Source: Mytilisepta virgata
Taxonomy: Eukaryota; Mollusca; Bivalvia; Mytilida; Mytilidae
Assembly (NCBI GenBank): GCA_028015205.1
Contig: JAPWFG010000024.1
Span: 682,001-746,000, forward strand
Direction of reading: 5' to 3'
DNA length: 64,000 bases
In this document: piece by piece, positions 12,338 to 23,800 of the stretch
Layout: the number at the start of each line of letters is the position of its first letter
How positions within the stretch are numbered: the first letter of the stretch is position 1
Notes under the pieces: model-generated
Databases searched by the model: none
What the model was told of the DNA's origin: nothing
The model's input: the letters and a program-made list of their open reading frames with translations, nothing else
Program-made: the position numbers and the translations under genes

Positions 12338-13145
12338 CTAGAGGCTCATACGAGATTGTATCGCCTACCTGAATTTAACTCGTCTACCTTAAGCATGACT
12401 AAAAATATAAGTGTAACAGTCAGTTTGGCTGGTTTTTCATAGAGTCAAGTTCGGCTGTGGCGGATGGAAGTCCAGGCCATGGGATACAGTTCTGAAAGAG
12501 AACCACTTAAGAACCATTGCAGCCGAGTATGATTCCAATTGTCCCGATGGTTTCAGACTAAGTGAATAAAACTAAGTTTGGCTGTGGCGGCCATCTTGGT
12601 TTACAGTCTGGGTGATCGGACACATTTCTGGCAAGTTTAGTTGGCTCGGTGGTTTCAGACAAAAAGATTTTTAAATGAATTTTCCCATGGGGTCCTATTT
12701 TAAACTAAGTATTACTGTGGCGGTCATCTCGGTTGACAATCACCATTATGAAAAAGGGCCATCTAGACCTACTAAGTTTGTTTCTAATTGTCTCAGTGGT
12801 TTCAGACAATAAGATTTTTAAATGCATTTTCCCATAGGGACATATGTTCGGCTGTGGTGGCAATCTTGGTTGACAGTCTGGGTCACCGGACCAAATTATG
12901 AAAGAGGACCTCCTCAGGACCATGTCTGGTTCCAATTAGCCATGTAGTTTCATGGAAGATTTATAAAATTCACCCCCCCCCCCTTTTTTTCAATTTTTAG
13001 TCACAGCAGCCATATCCGTTGGTAGTCGGTAATGCCGGATATATATTTAGAAAGGGGCCACCTAAGGACTATTCCCCAAAAGTTTGAACCAAATGGTTTC
13101 AGAACAGAATTTTAAAGGAAAGTTTATGGCGTACGCCGTCTTTAA
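12338..13145 (+). repeat. R-family repeat, copy D
   Basis: It starts AACTAGAGGCTCATACGAG and GTATCGCCTACCTG. The core units carry TTCGGCTGTGG.GG, ACAGTCTGGGT and GTTTCAGACAAAAAGATTTTT. The right end is poor (GGCGTACGCCGTC). An 11-C run lies near 12972-12983. It is on the + strand like the other copies. Confidence 0.6.
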
Positions 13146-13589
13146 AGGGTAAACACTCCTGTAAGGGGTCATTTAATGATTTTGGTCATATTACTTATTT
13201 GTAAATCTTACTTTGTTGAACATTTTTGCTGTTTACAGTTTGTCTTTTTCTACATTTGTATAATAATTTTCAAGATAATAACATAAAACTGCAAACTTTC
13301 CTTAAAATTAACAATTCAGAGGCAATAACCCAACAAAGGTTTGACCGATTGGTCTAAAAATTTGATGGCAGGTAGATCTTGACTTGATGAATAGTTTTAC
13401 CCAAGTTTTGCTCTAAATGCTTTAGTTTTTGAGATATGACAAAACTGCAGTTTACCTCTATGTTCTATTCTATGAAATTAAAACTAATGACGTAATGTTT
13501 GCAACAATTACTAATTGAGGCACTGTACTCATTTTTATACAAAACTCTAATTGGTTTGTTTGTTTGTTTATTTTGGGGTTTTACGCCGT

Positions 13590-13950
13590 TTTCAGCACTT
13601 TTGGGCCATTTTTTATTCGTGGATGAAGCCGGAGTACCCTGAGATAACCACCAACATTCGTTGGCGGATAGGGAAGACACTCTGTTTTGTAGTTGTCGAG
13701 TCATAATACGGAAAGCTTGACCACGTATCATTGTGAGTAAGGTGTTTGCTGAATGCCACACTAAAGACCCCTTCAGTCTGTAGTTCTTGAAAAAGAGTAG
13801 TCTAACGGTTGCTACCGAAGGCTAAATTACCCGACCCTACCCGATCATTCACCTCATTATTTGTTCCACCTTACTTGTGAATTATGTTTGATAAAATATT
13901 GAACTGGTTCTCGTCCCGAAGAAGCACGCAACAATCAATTAATCAATCAA
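13590..13950. repeat. S repeat, copy 1
   Basis: It matches 62690-63010 in order and orientation: CATAATACGGAAAGC(T/C)TGACC, GAATGCCACACT, GGCTAAATTA.CCGACCCTA, GATAAA...TTGAAC and ATCAATTAATCAATCAAT-like ends. The match is about 65-75 % by eye. It is an unclassified interspersed repeat without coding capacity. Confidence 0.55.
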
Positions 13951-14680
13951 TCTGGGTTCGTATTATTTTATCGTGTACTCTCGGAGCTTTTTTTCTCTAA
14001 TATATATATTATATATATATACGTTGGAAATAACCCCTAATTGTTATATAATACCCCAATTGGAGTATAATGGTATACCGCAATTGGAGTATTTGGATGA
14101 AAACTTCAAACCTTCAAAAATGTTTTACTAGCAAACGGAAATTAATTTGTAAATATATTACCGCTTGTAGATTTGTTAAAATCAGATCACTTGCACTGTA
14201 ATATATTACTGCGCGTGTAAATCTAATCCAATTCAGTCAAAGGTAAAGCCACCCTCTGTGAATGCCAAATGCTGTCCATCCTTGTATTTCATTTTTTATT
14301 CTTCCTCGCCGATTTTGTTCGTTCGCGATTAATATGCAATTAAAAGCAATAGCAATAGTACCATCAATCACATGAAATAATTAATTTTCAATTCTCTCAA
14401 AAACCGTTAAAAGTCCCACTCCCAAGTCATATATTTTTTTATCCCCCATGGTAAGACGCACCAAGTGACATTTACCTTGCTTCCACTATGCGTTATCACC
14501 ACTCTCATCCTATGACAAGACGCATGAACTGATATATACCTTATTTACCCAAGGTTCATCCCACCCCTGTATCTATCTCGTAAAGCATTGAAATCCCTGC
14601 CCCTAAATCATATATTTTCATTTTCCCATGAAAAAAAGACAAACATATTGATAAAAATCTAAAACCCTCACCACAAAAAG

Positions 14681-14700
14681 GGGTGGGGGGGGGGGGGGTC
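14681..14700. repeat. G-rich homopolymer tract
   Basis: GGGGTGGGG followed by about ten more G residues, in the middle of P element 14021-16205. It is one of several long C/G runs in the window; runs this long are prone to length errors in assembly. Confidence 0.8.
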
Positions 14701-15030
14701 ATCCGGGATAATCATTATGCCCATGACAAGACTTAGTGAATGCACAATTAGTAATGTTCGCCGGGATAATTTAATATTATTATACCTTACAGTATAATTA
14801 AATAAATCTATTGGATAATAAATGATCACATGACATAGGATAATTCAGATATTTCATTATAATCGGTGGTGCCGGGGAATAACCTCGACAAAATTCATTT
14901 GTCCGATGAATAACCCTATTATTCCCCGCACGTGAATAACCCATCAACTAAAGCGCAATGGCAAACAAATCTAATCAAATCATGAATCATCAGTATCCAA
15001 TCGATATGTTACGCAAAAAATTTTTTTCGG

Positions 15031-15155
15031 TATAATAAAACAATTACTGCCATACGAGTCGGGAGATATAAAAAATGGCCAACCCTGCTGGAGGGTTAAC
15101 CATTTTGGATATCCCCTCCTCAGATGGCCGTAATTGTATATTGTTTTATATAATA
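15031..15155. mobile_element. Hairpin element (~125 bp)
   Basis: TATAATAAAACAATTACTGCC at the left faces GGCCGTAATTGTATATTGTT...TATAATA at the right. The stem continues inward through CGGGAGATAT / ATATCCCCTCC and AAAATGG...CCATTTT. It is a nearly end-to-end fold-back, probably a MITE, nested in the P element. Confidence 0.65.
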
Positions 15156-16227
15156 AACAAATTCTCCAATAATATTTTGTTCTTAACTGTATTGGTCTAA
15201 CTTTTTTTTGTCTGATTTTTATGGGGTTTGTTTATTATGTTCCTTGCTAGAAAAGAAAAAAAATCACTGTCGATCCGTTTTTGTCTATATCTGTTATCGT
15301 TTTTGAGATATAAGGTGATGAATCTTTTTAATTCTTCATCGAATTTTTTAAAAATGATTCCTCCCGACAAACTCAACAAAAGTTACATCATATTGTAGAT
15401 TCAATATAATATGGATACAAGGAGGAGACATCATTGTATCAGACATAATATGTAATAATTATCACATGTTTTGTACTAATATGTACGTTTTTACATGTCC
15501 AATAATAGCCTGAAGTCGGAGTTGGTTATTTGTTTCTCGTAAACGGTTCATAAATATTGGGATATATCTCTGTCAATGCAGCATGTCGACAAGCAAACGT
15601 TGCTCGTGTGACATTGTATGACTGTAAAACTTGGGTCACAAAAATACCCATACCACGATTTTCAAGTAATCTCATCATTAAGTATGCATAAACTTTATAG
15701 AGCAATTTCGCCATCTCAGTCTCTGAAAAACAAATAATTTACTGAATACAATGTAAGGCATTCGATCCGCGATGAATCGGTTACTTCGTTTGGAGACATC
15801 GTAACAGTTCACTGTTACAGTTATTGCTCGTTACTTTTGTATTTCACTTAAGTTGTTTTAAATATATTTTTAAAAGATTCGTTTAAGATGGATTTGAAAT
15901 ATTGACATTTGTAGATATTATTTGCACAACGATTATTATTATAAATGGAAGTATCATAGTGTTTATATGTCTTCTAAAATGGGTATAATAGCTTTTAAAT
16001 ATTGTTTTGATTCTTTTAAATGCAATTTTATTCTGTCTCGTTCGTATCGTATTTTCATGACAGTTAATTGGGCGAAAAAAGTTTTTATAGAAAAAAGCTG
16101 CGCGATTACACAAAAAAAGAATAACAACTCTAAAAGTCTCTAGATCCCCCAATTGGGGTATTATAGCCCAATTGAGGTATTATATCCCAACTAGAGTTAT
16201 TCCCAACCTGATAACGAGATTGGACAT

Positions 16228-16797
16228 GGTATGAATTGGCCGGATATTTGGCCCCCTGAATTCCAAAATCAAAACATAATGAAAAATTTACTTCCAGCTA
16301 TCATTAAGTACTCTTCAAATGTTGCATTTGAAGCAACATGTTTTGTTTTCAAAAAGACATTTCTATAAAAGCGGCAATACGTTGTCAAAGATGGCTAATT
16401 TTGAAGAAATCAATGACAAACGCCAATTGCACTCATTTTTGGACATTGAATTAAAATTTTGATATGAGCATTAGCCTTTGCCAAAAAGATATTTCATTGA
16501 AATGTGTATTTATGTTAGACAAACATTATATTAAAAAATCTTTTTTGGTATGGCTGTTAACATTGCTCATAGTTATTTTGACCGAAATCTGAAGTGAAAA
16601 CACTCAATTTTCGTCAAATCATTGATTTAACAGACGTTCATACGTCCTCGTAGCATCATGTGAAGGAATTTTGCACAATGAATAATAGATCGTTAAAGTT
16701 CTATCATTATATGATAGAAATGATACAAATTTGAAACTCAAATCTTAATTGTAATTGTTCATGTCAGATGGGGCCAAATAATCGCTGAAATCATACC
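16228..16797. mobile_element. DNA element with TIR GGTATGA...TTTGGCCCC
   Basis: The left end GGTATGAATTGG then GATATTTGGCCCC faces the right end GGGGCCAAATAATCGCTGAAATCATACC, read as its complement. These are inverted termini of ~28 bp with some mismatches, about 570 bp apart. The left ~270 bp is repeated at 2577-2850. No transposase and no unambiguous target duplication. It ends ~260 bp upstream of exon 3. Confidence 0.6.
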
Positions 16798-17059
16798 TTC
16801 TTTGTTTACTTTAGATATTCTAGGATACTGACTATATTATGTGGAATATATAAACTCGCCCTTCGGTCTCGTCTAGACATACCACATGATAAACATGTAG
16901 TCATATAAAAAACGAAACTACGTATTACTCTATATGTAGCAGACAGTGCTTTAAATCTAACAAATATATCACAGATAAAACATACATGTACGTTCAAACA
17001 ATATTTAAGAGTACGTTCAAATGAAAACACTACATAATTCATGTTATGTTCCCTTTCAG

Positions 17060-17323
17060 AGATGTCATCAAATTTTGGAAATAACATAACTGAAAGAGAT
17101 TCCGGGGTAAACATCACACTCTCCTGTTTCATGGCAAATAATTTTCCACAAGTAAATTTTTCATGGATACGTAATGGATCTATCCAGTCATCAGAGACAA
17201 CGCCTTACTCAAATTTTACACTGAAGTGGTCAAAAGAATGGCATAGGAGCATGCTGACGTGTCAAGCATATATCGGAAGCATCAATGTGACCCTTCGCCA
17301 TGATGTCCTACTGGATGTAATGT
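17060..17323 (+). CDS. Ig receptor exon 3: second Ig-like domain
   Basis: The acceptor is TTCCCTTTCAG-like (CCCTTTCAG) and the donor T|GTATGT; 264 nt, phase 1 at both ends. It encodes residues 130-217. The Ig core is Cys in ITLSCFM, Trp in VNFSWIRNG and Cys in SMLTCQAY. The F strand lacks the usual DxGxY and reads WHRSMLTC, as in the C1/C2-like second domains of B7/nectin-type proteins. The junction with exon 4 restores LDVMYEP, the usual linker between consecutive Ig domains, which supports both splice sites. Several N-glycosylation sequons are visible (NIT, NFS, NGS, NFT, NVT). Confidence 0.83.
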
Positions 17324-17499
17324 GTATGTATACGTGTTAAAAACAATAGATATCAAATACATTTACTAGAATACTAAAACATAAAATAAATAGAATAGAA
17401 TACTAATCCGGAACATATAGAAGACCAGGAATACTAACTACAAATACAAAAATGCATATGAACTGAAAACAAATAATCACATACATGTAACTACTTTAA

Positions 17500-18330
17500 A
17501 AGCCGGGAATGAAACCTAATACCCTTAAAATTCTATCTATGCCCTGGACAATTCTACCCTAGAACCATTTAGAAGCTTTTATAACAGTTCCACCTTAGAA
17601 AATGTCATGACAGTTATTCCCAAGAGAGTGTGTTCTGACCTAGAACTGTTTTAGACGGTTATGCCCCTGGGAGTTAAATTCAGTCTAATGCCTAATGACT
17701 AATAACAGCTACGAACAGTCGTAATGCTCTCGGTCACATCCTTATAACTATATAACAAATATACACGTTAATGGTTTGTGTTCTTCATATAAATAGCCTA
17801 ATTACTTAAAGTTGTTATCAATTACCACCATCACCACGTTTTCTTAAGATAGATTGGATATTCAGCTGAAGAATGAGTTATACAAAATTGATAGTTAGCT
17901 GAATAATGTTGAATATATGTGGTACATACAGAATAAAATTGCCCTAACCCATTTTATTCCCATTTTAGGACAAATAAATAAAACATCTACTGACCATTTC
18001 TTCTCCCATAGGTGTCTAAGTGAAATAATTTTTCAAAATAAAATGATTTTGCCTACCTACCTACCCTGTTTTTTGTCACAATGTAACCTTAAACAGACAT
18101 ATATTTTGTTTTGGTCTAGCCACTACTTTTTTAATTACATTTTGACAGTTCTACCCAAGAACGATTTATGACCGAGTGTGTCCTTACCTAGAACAACTCT
18201 GGACAATTCTATTCTAGAACCATTTATGACACCTCTACATGTATATCAGAACCATTTACGACAAAATCGGTTCTACGCCAGTCTTCGCTGATAGAATTGT
18301 AGAGGGGTTAGCGCTGATCCCATGTTTTCT
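17500..18330. repeat. T repeats (TTCTACCCTAGAACC type) in intron 3
   Basis: At 17540-17690 and again at 18170-18320 occur short words TTCTACCCTAGAACCATTT, GACAGTT, GTGTGTTC(T)GACCTAGAAC and GACAATTCTA. The same words recur at 63830-64000. The motif GGTTCTA...TAGAACC is self-complementary. 17750-18170 between them shows nothing. Confidence 0.45.
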
Positions 18331-18727
18331 CAATAGACTGTTTGTATATACATGTATGTTGAATATTTTTAGGGTTTATTCTCGATATTTTTTCACAGGC
18401 ATTCTCTCGCTCTGAAAGTTAAATTTGTTTGCTATAAGAAGTTAAAACAAATGTATATAGTTTAAGAATGTTTGTTATAAGCAAAAGAAAGGCATTTACA
18501 TGTTGTTTAAGAAAAAGATTAGTATAAATTAAGTCACTGTTGATTGTAGTTAGAAGAGACTACCGGTCTCTTTCTCTTGAATTATAATACCAATTATTAA
18601 AAATCTTGGAACAACCAAAGACCATTATTGCAAAGTATACTTAAAATTAGAAAAGCAGTAACAGTTTTCAGACGTACATGTATGACGACGTATCTGCACA
18701 ATTCTAAAATATTTAAATGCGTAGAGC

Positions 18728-19230
18728 AACTAGAGGCTCCCTAGAATTAGGTTGCCATTCAAACATTAAAATATCATTAAACCCAAAGCCAGATCTCCGC
18801 GTCTTTTTCTGTTTTTTGTCAATATCATGCAGTAACCATATTGCTCTATAGTTCTGACCCTGGGCAAAATTTTAAAGGGAACCACTTAAGGACCATTCCA
18901 ATAATTTTGCTGATTTTCTTTTGTTTTGGCCAAATGATGGCAACATCTTTGGTCCTGCTGAGCTAAGATGTATTTCACAGTAAAAATTAAACTCTTCTGT
19001 TGACCCTTCCAACACTTTTAAAAATATAGAGACATATAATACCCCAATTTGGGAATTTTTAAACGTGCATTTTTTCATAAATGTTTTACTCGCAAAGAGA
19101 AATCAATATGAATCGAAAGTATATTAATGAGAAACTTGCTTTGTAAAAGAGTCAGCATGCATGCTGGACAATGACGACGGACGTCGAGGGATGGCTAAAG
19201 CTCACATGGACATTTGGTGATTTAAAAATG
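18728..19230 (+). repeat. R-family repeat, copy E (short)
   Basis: It begins CAACTAGAGGCTCCCTAG and ends GACGACGGACGTCGAGGGATGG ... AAAGCTCACATGGACATTTG. Little of the tandem core remains. A piece of a P-type left end (ATAATACCCCAATTTGGG, then AAATGTTTTACTCGCAAAG at ~19035-19110) appears to be inserted in it. Confidence 0.55.
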
Positions 19231-19893
19231 TTCAAAACATGTAATTGATAATTTATAATTAAGAAAACGTTCATGACACTGAGGGCCATATGGCTTCGTT
19301 TCGGCCCATATAACTGTTTTTGGAGTGACCTGCCGGTCCGAAATACAGTGTAAACTATTTCTTATATTATACTTATAAAACATATGTATGTAGATTGCCA
19401 CAATGCATTAGCCCACGAGGGAGTTAATCCCCGTAAATCATCTGTATATAGGCTCAATATTGAAAATATGTATTCCCAACCATAGTTTTTTTTCAAATAC
19501 AACCTGAAATACCAGTCTAAAAAAGTTTTTTAAAGGACTGGGAACAATTTTGAACCCCAAAATATCTACCTAAGTACATTTTCCTATGTGAAATACGTCT
19601 TCAAACAATTAAACTTATTTAATAAAAAGATAAAATTTATCACCTAAATGTGGCACTAATTACGTTCCATAGATTTTCTTTTATTACAGTACATTGTATG
19701 ACGCATGCGAACATGCTTTCAAGGTTATCTCGTTCATTTATACCAAAATAAACAAAAGTTTAATACAGATAAAAGATAAATATAAACAAAAATAAGTATG
19801 CAAACTTATTCAATAACATCTTCTTGACATTCGTAAAATATTGAAAAGTCATTAAAATAACGATAAAGTGAGTGTTTCATAAGTTACCATACC
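19231..19893 (+). other. Intron 3 segment: no feature seen
   Basis: AT-rich intron DNA without recognisable exon or repeat, up to the target duplication of the fold-back element that follows. Confidence 0.4.
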
Positions 19894-20729
19894 CACAGGG
19901 GCCCTACTTCTGGAAATTTATTTCTTTTTTATTTTATTTTTTTGTCGTATTATTTCATGAGTACTTTTAATAAATATTCACTGTAACAACGAATATTCTG
20001 CGTTTATTATCAATGTGCATTACACTATCCACGTCCTTATACTAAAAAATCCTAAAGGGATATAAGCCGCCATTTTGGATTTCCTACCTCTGCCACGATT
20101 AAAATCAATTAAAAATACTTCCATCTCACAATTTATTTCATATCTGCCCTTAATCTCCTCCAAAATGAATGATCTTCAAAATCCAATCATCATTTTACCA
20201 AGCTACGACATTAAACTCGATAATTTGACGAGCGAAGTCAAAACTTATCATATTTCGCGTCGAAAGCAACGTTCCTCGTAGCTTTACTATTGAAGTCAAA
20301 GGGACGCAACTCTGATTCTCATTGACTTAACATACTGTTATATACAGTAACGTTGCTTTCGACCAGAAATACGCAAACTTTTGACTTTGCTTGTCAAATT
20401 AAAGAGTTTGATGTCGCATCTTGGTAAAATGGTGACTGGATTTTGAAGATGATTCATTTTGGAGGAGATTGAGGGCAGATATAAAATAAATTGTGACATG
20501 GAAGTATTTTTAATTGATTTTAATCGTGGCAGAGGTAGGAAATCCAAAATGGCGGCTTATATCCCTTTAGGATTTTTTAGTATAAGGACGTGGATAGTGT
20601 AATGCACATTGATAATAAACGCAGGATATTCGTTGTTACAGTGAATATTTATTAAAAGTACTCATGAAATAAGACGAAAAAAAAAATAAAATAAAAAAGA
20701 AATAAATTTCCAGAAGTCGGGCCCCTGTG
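19894..20729. mobile_element. hAT-like fold-back element with 8-bp TSD
   Basis: Two arms of about 400 bp are nearly perfect reverse complements about a centre near 20315. The left end CACAGGGGCCCTACTTCTGG faces the right end CCAGAAGTCGGGCCCCTGTG. The element is bracketed by ACCATACC at 19886-19893 and 20730-20737. An 8-bp duplication and a CAGGGGCC-like end are typical of hAT transposons, so a hAT-derived non-autonomous fold-back is the likeliest reading. The two ~68-codon opposed frames (20075-20281 and 20338-20547) encode almost the same peptide only because the arms mirror each other. No transposase is present. A single diverged arm lies at 27195-27352. Confidence 0.85.
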
Positions 20730-20739
20730 ACCATACCAC

Positions 20740-21096
20740 ATGCGTGTGTCGTGTAACAAGGTGACGAAAGAAAACTTTTAATTTAAGTGCATAAAATTAA
20801 TACTGAACGTATGAAAATGAACTAAAATGCATTTGTGATAATTTGAAATTAAAATAATGAATTACTCCGTGCATTTGCCGTGATAGACCGTAGATCAAGA
20901 AATTTAACAATAAGATGAGAACAAAAACAAACACGTGATGTGATTTTGATTTGGCTGCTGAGGAATGCACGTACGGCCGATGTGATTAATTAAAATGGTT
21001 TAAGGTGATATTATAAAAATTGATAATTATTCGACAGAACACTCGCCAAGGTTATTTTCAGGTTAGAATTTCCCGCGCGTGAGTTATATTTCCTGG
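20740..21096 (+). other. Intron 3 segment before a promoter-like block
   Basis: Mostly AT-rich, turning GC-richer (TTTCCCGCGCGTGAG) towards 21080. No repeat recognised. Confidence 0.4.
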
Positions 21097-21196
21097 TGAC
21101 GTAACCGGAAGTGTCATTTACAAACAGACGACAACAATGTCGTCAAGATTCGCAAACATCGACGAGGGTGAAATAAGTGTTTTATCGGTACCTTGA
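21097..21196 (+). pseudogene. CRE/ETS promoter plus truncated first exon
   Basis: TGACGTAA (21097-21104, CRE/ATF-like) runs straight into ACCGGAAGTG (21104-21113, ETS-like). The frame ATG TCG TCA ... follows 24 bp later at 21137 and reads MSSRFANIDEGEISVLS before it enters the repeat element starting at GGTACC (21187) and stops at 21196. CRE and ETS sites close to the start are common in housekeeping-type promoters. The peptide opening SRFANIDEGEI faintly recalls the N-termini of the SRFAxVxEEEI type found in mollusc proteins related to Crypton/QRICH1-like recombinases, but this is only a resemblance. It looks like a gene or retrocopy 5' end cut off by the insertion. Confidence 0.4.
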
Positions 21197-23040
21197 ATTG
21201 CATGGATATGTTATATTGCCCTGTTGCAACGATTATTGAAATAAAAACGCTTAATGAAATAAATATTTCAATAACCGGTGACTTTCAACGCTTATTGAAA
21301 TATTTATTTCATTAAGCGTTGAAATGCAACGCTTAATGAAGTATCACAAATTTATTTCATTAAGCGTTGCATCTGTATGTCATAACGCTTAATGAAATAA
21401 TTTGAGAATATTTTTTTAAGATTACAAGATATTACCTAATATCTCCTTTTAAGTTCTACATTTTTATGAAATGACCATTTCACTCACCAGCGCTGAAAAC
21501 AACATGACTTTGGAGTTTTTAGTGTTATAGTGCTAACATACCTGAAGTAACTGTTCGCAATTAATCCAGTCACCCGACTCGGACACATTCTTCTGATTAT
21601 TCGGGTCATTGATATATCTCCCTAATGCTTTGTGATCTATCATTCATTTGGGTGCATTCGGATATACTCCCAGGTTAACTTTGGGGTACTGACAGCTCGA
21701 CCGATAATCTATCTCATGTAATAAAACATTTTCGCATAAGGATATAAAAAGATACACATATTTGCGATTAAATGTACTTATGTCATAAAAAGAAACAAAA
21801 TTGTCTTCAATCAAAGGGCAATAATAATTTACATCAAGTTACTATATAAATTGTTTATCGCGTATTTCTATGTCTATATCTACGTGCTCAGCAGTACACT
21901 AAGACTTAAATTATGGGCAGCACAGATCATCTATGACGTTAAAGACATTTGACTCGACGTTGATATGAGATGCCCCGAACTTATCGCCGACATCAGAATG
22001 TTTTGACCCAACGTTGATAACTTTGATGCAACCTTCCGGTTTAGTTATCAGGTCTACCGCCGAATAAAAATCGACGAAAACGTAGTTTCAAACGTGATAA
22101 ATATATTATCTAGCTTTTTCTGCGCATAGATATTGTAAAATATCACCGCTCGACGTAATATGAATTATTTTTGCTCGTTCGCTTCGCTCACTCGCTCAAA
22201 ATGCTTCACATTACGGCTCGCGGCTGATATTTTAAAAGATATCAATATGCAGAAAACCAGGCCTACTTATTGTCTGGCTTTAGAACGACGCTACTCAAGG
22301 TTGCAAATAAGTTCGCGCTGCTGTCAATTGCAGGTCCCTTGTCTGGAACAATGCCGCTACCCAAGATTGCAAATAAGTTCGCGAAACTCTCAACTACAGG
22401 TCTCTTGTCTCAGACAATAATTTTTCTTACTAAACTGGTTGTAGCACTGTTCTTTACTTTATTTAAGATGAAGACTAACTATTTAAAACAGGTCGATTGA
22501 ATTATATAGTTGATCTGGTACACTATGTAGCTTATCATATGTAAGGTGAGAGTTAATTCCCGGCTTTATGTATTTGCAAAAGGTGTGCACACAATTCATA
22601 GCTTTTATTTCTAATTTATCAGATTGGCAGTTCATTAGTCAGGCTTCCAAAACTAATAAAATTGGTATTCACGAAATAGTTGAAAAATATCGAAAGTGGA
22701 GTTAAACCCCACTACATTGTATGCTCCAGCCAACCAACAGTAACTAAAGTTATTTCAATAAGCGTTGGAAATGTACGTCCAGTTTTCCGAGAAACAGCGA
22801 AGCCAACGCTTAATGAAATAATTATTTCATTAATGGTTGCAATTGCGCCGTTTAATGAAACAATATTTCAATAAGCGTTGCAATTCAACGCTTAATGAAA
22901 TAAATATTTCAATAAGCGTTGAAAGTCACCGGTTATTGAAATATTTATTTCAATAAGCGTTTTTATTTCAATAATCGTTGCAACATTGCCCTCCGCCGTT
23001 GGCGTCGGGCAATATAACATACCATGCAATTCAAGGTACC
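21187..23040. mobile_element. Palindrome-rich element with ~170-bp inverted ends
   Basis: The left end GGTACCTTGAATTGCATGG faces an identical right end in reverse, closing at GGTACC (23035-23040). Both arms go on through TATGTTATATTGCCC and then through many copies, in both directions, of AACGCTTAATGAAATAAAT and ATTTCAATAAGCGTTG. This makes each arm a chain of small palindromes. The middle holds a block shared with 37090-37480 (GACCCAACGTTGA, CTCGACGTAATATGAA, CGCTCACTCGC, CTCGCGGCTGATATTT) and a 66-bp tandem pair (22292-22415). Because GGTACC is its own complement, the target duplication cannot be told from the end. No transposase; superfamily unknown. Confidence 0.8.
22292..22416. repeat. 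66-bp tandem pair
   Basis: GTTGCAAATAAGTTCGCG and ATTGCAAATAAGTTCGCG lie 66 bp apart, followed in both by CTCAA(C/T)T.CAGGT(C)CTTGTCT-type sequence. They sit inside the palindrome-rich element; the 86-codon frame over them is a by-product. Confidence 0.6.
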
Positions 23041-23244
23041 TTGGAAAAATATTCTTGTATATTTACAACAATCACATGGAATATTTGTATAATATACACA
23101 GGAGAAGTTTACTTCGATAAATAAGAGAAAAAAGATCAATAAGTATATTTCAAAATAATAGATCAATATCAAGAAATTCAAAACTTATGCCGATCCTTCC
23201 ACTCTTCAAAATAAAAGTAACAGGTTGAAGGCAATCTCCTTGTA

Positions 23245-23753
23245 GGGTAGTGTACCACATCCGGGATATAATACCCTAAAATACCCTAATTGGGGTTTTT
23301 GAAAATAAGGCCAAAAAAAAAATATGTGTGTTTACGGTCACCCGACCGACCCTAGTTTTATCGTCCCGACCCTAGCTTTTTTTATCGGCAAATTTCTGAA
23401 ATTCCGGAAATTCCCGCCTTTTCCGTCACCGGTACCGGTATTTATCGTTTTAAACAACAATGGCGGCCTTTAGTACCAACACCGCGCCGCCAGCATTTTG
23501 TCGCTAACTTTAAAACAGTGTCCCCCATTTAAAAGCAGACAAAAATGTCATAGCTCCATTTAACAATTCAAAAACTTTCATTGATATACATGTATTCAAT
23601 AAATATCACGATAGTGACGATTGTCATTTGAAAACAATGAATCATGTAAAGTAATGTCTCCAAATAGTTTTGAGGTTACTCCTACATTGTCAGTCGGGGA
23701 AGTAGTGCCATTTTCCAGTGGTAGACAGTTTACTTCCACCTGTTTGAATGAGC

Positions 23754-23800
<47 letters not shown>

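Larger units (their letters stand above)
14021..16205. mobile_element. P-family DNA element, long copy
   Basis: The left end GTTGGAAATAACCCCTAATTG faces the right end CTAGAGTTATTCCCAAC, so the termini are inverted repeats close to GTTGGGAATAACCCCAATTG. Sub-terminal blocks of CCCAATTGGGGTAT-like words occur on both sides. Inside are GGTAAAGCCACCCTCTGTG (near 14240) and TCGTATCGTATTTTCATGAC (near 16045), which recur in the other P copies at 23245-24240, 31890-32460 and 42838-43165. No transposase frame remains. A separate hairpin (15031-15155) lies inside it. Superfamily unknown; it is probably a non-autonomous cut-and-paste element. Confidence 0.6.

Noticed and set aside
16806..17132. 108-codon minus-strand frame opposite exon 3
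   Set aside because: It is the shadow of the Ig exon and its upstream intron; the plus strand has the splice sites and Ig motifs.
20075..20547. Two ~68-codon opposed frames encoding nearly the same peptide
   Set aside because: They are mirror images created by the inverted arms of the fold-back element and have no start context or domain.
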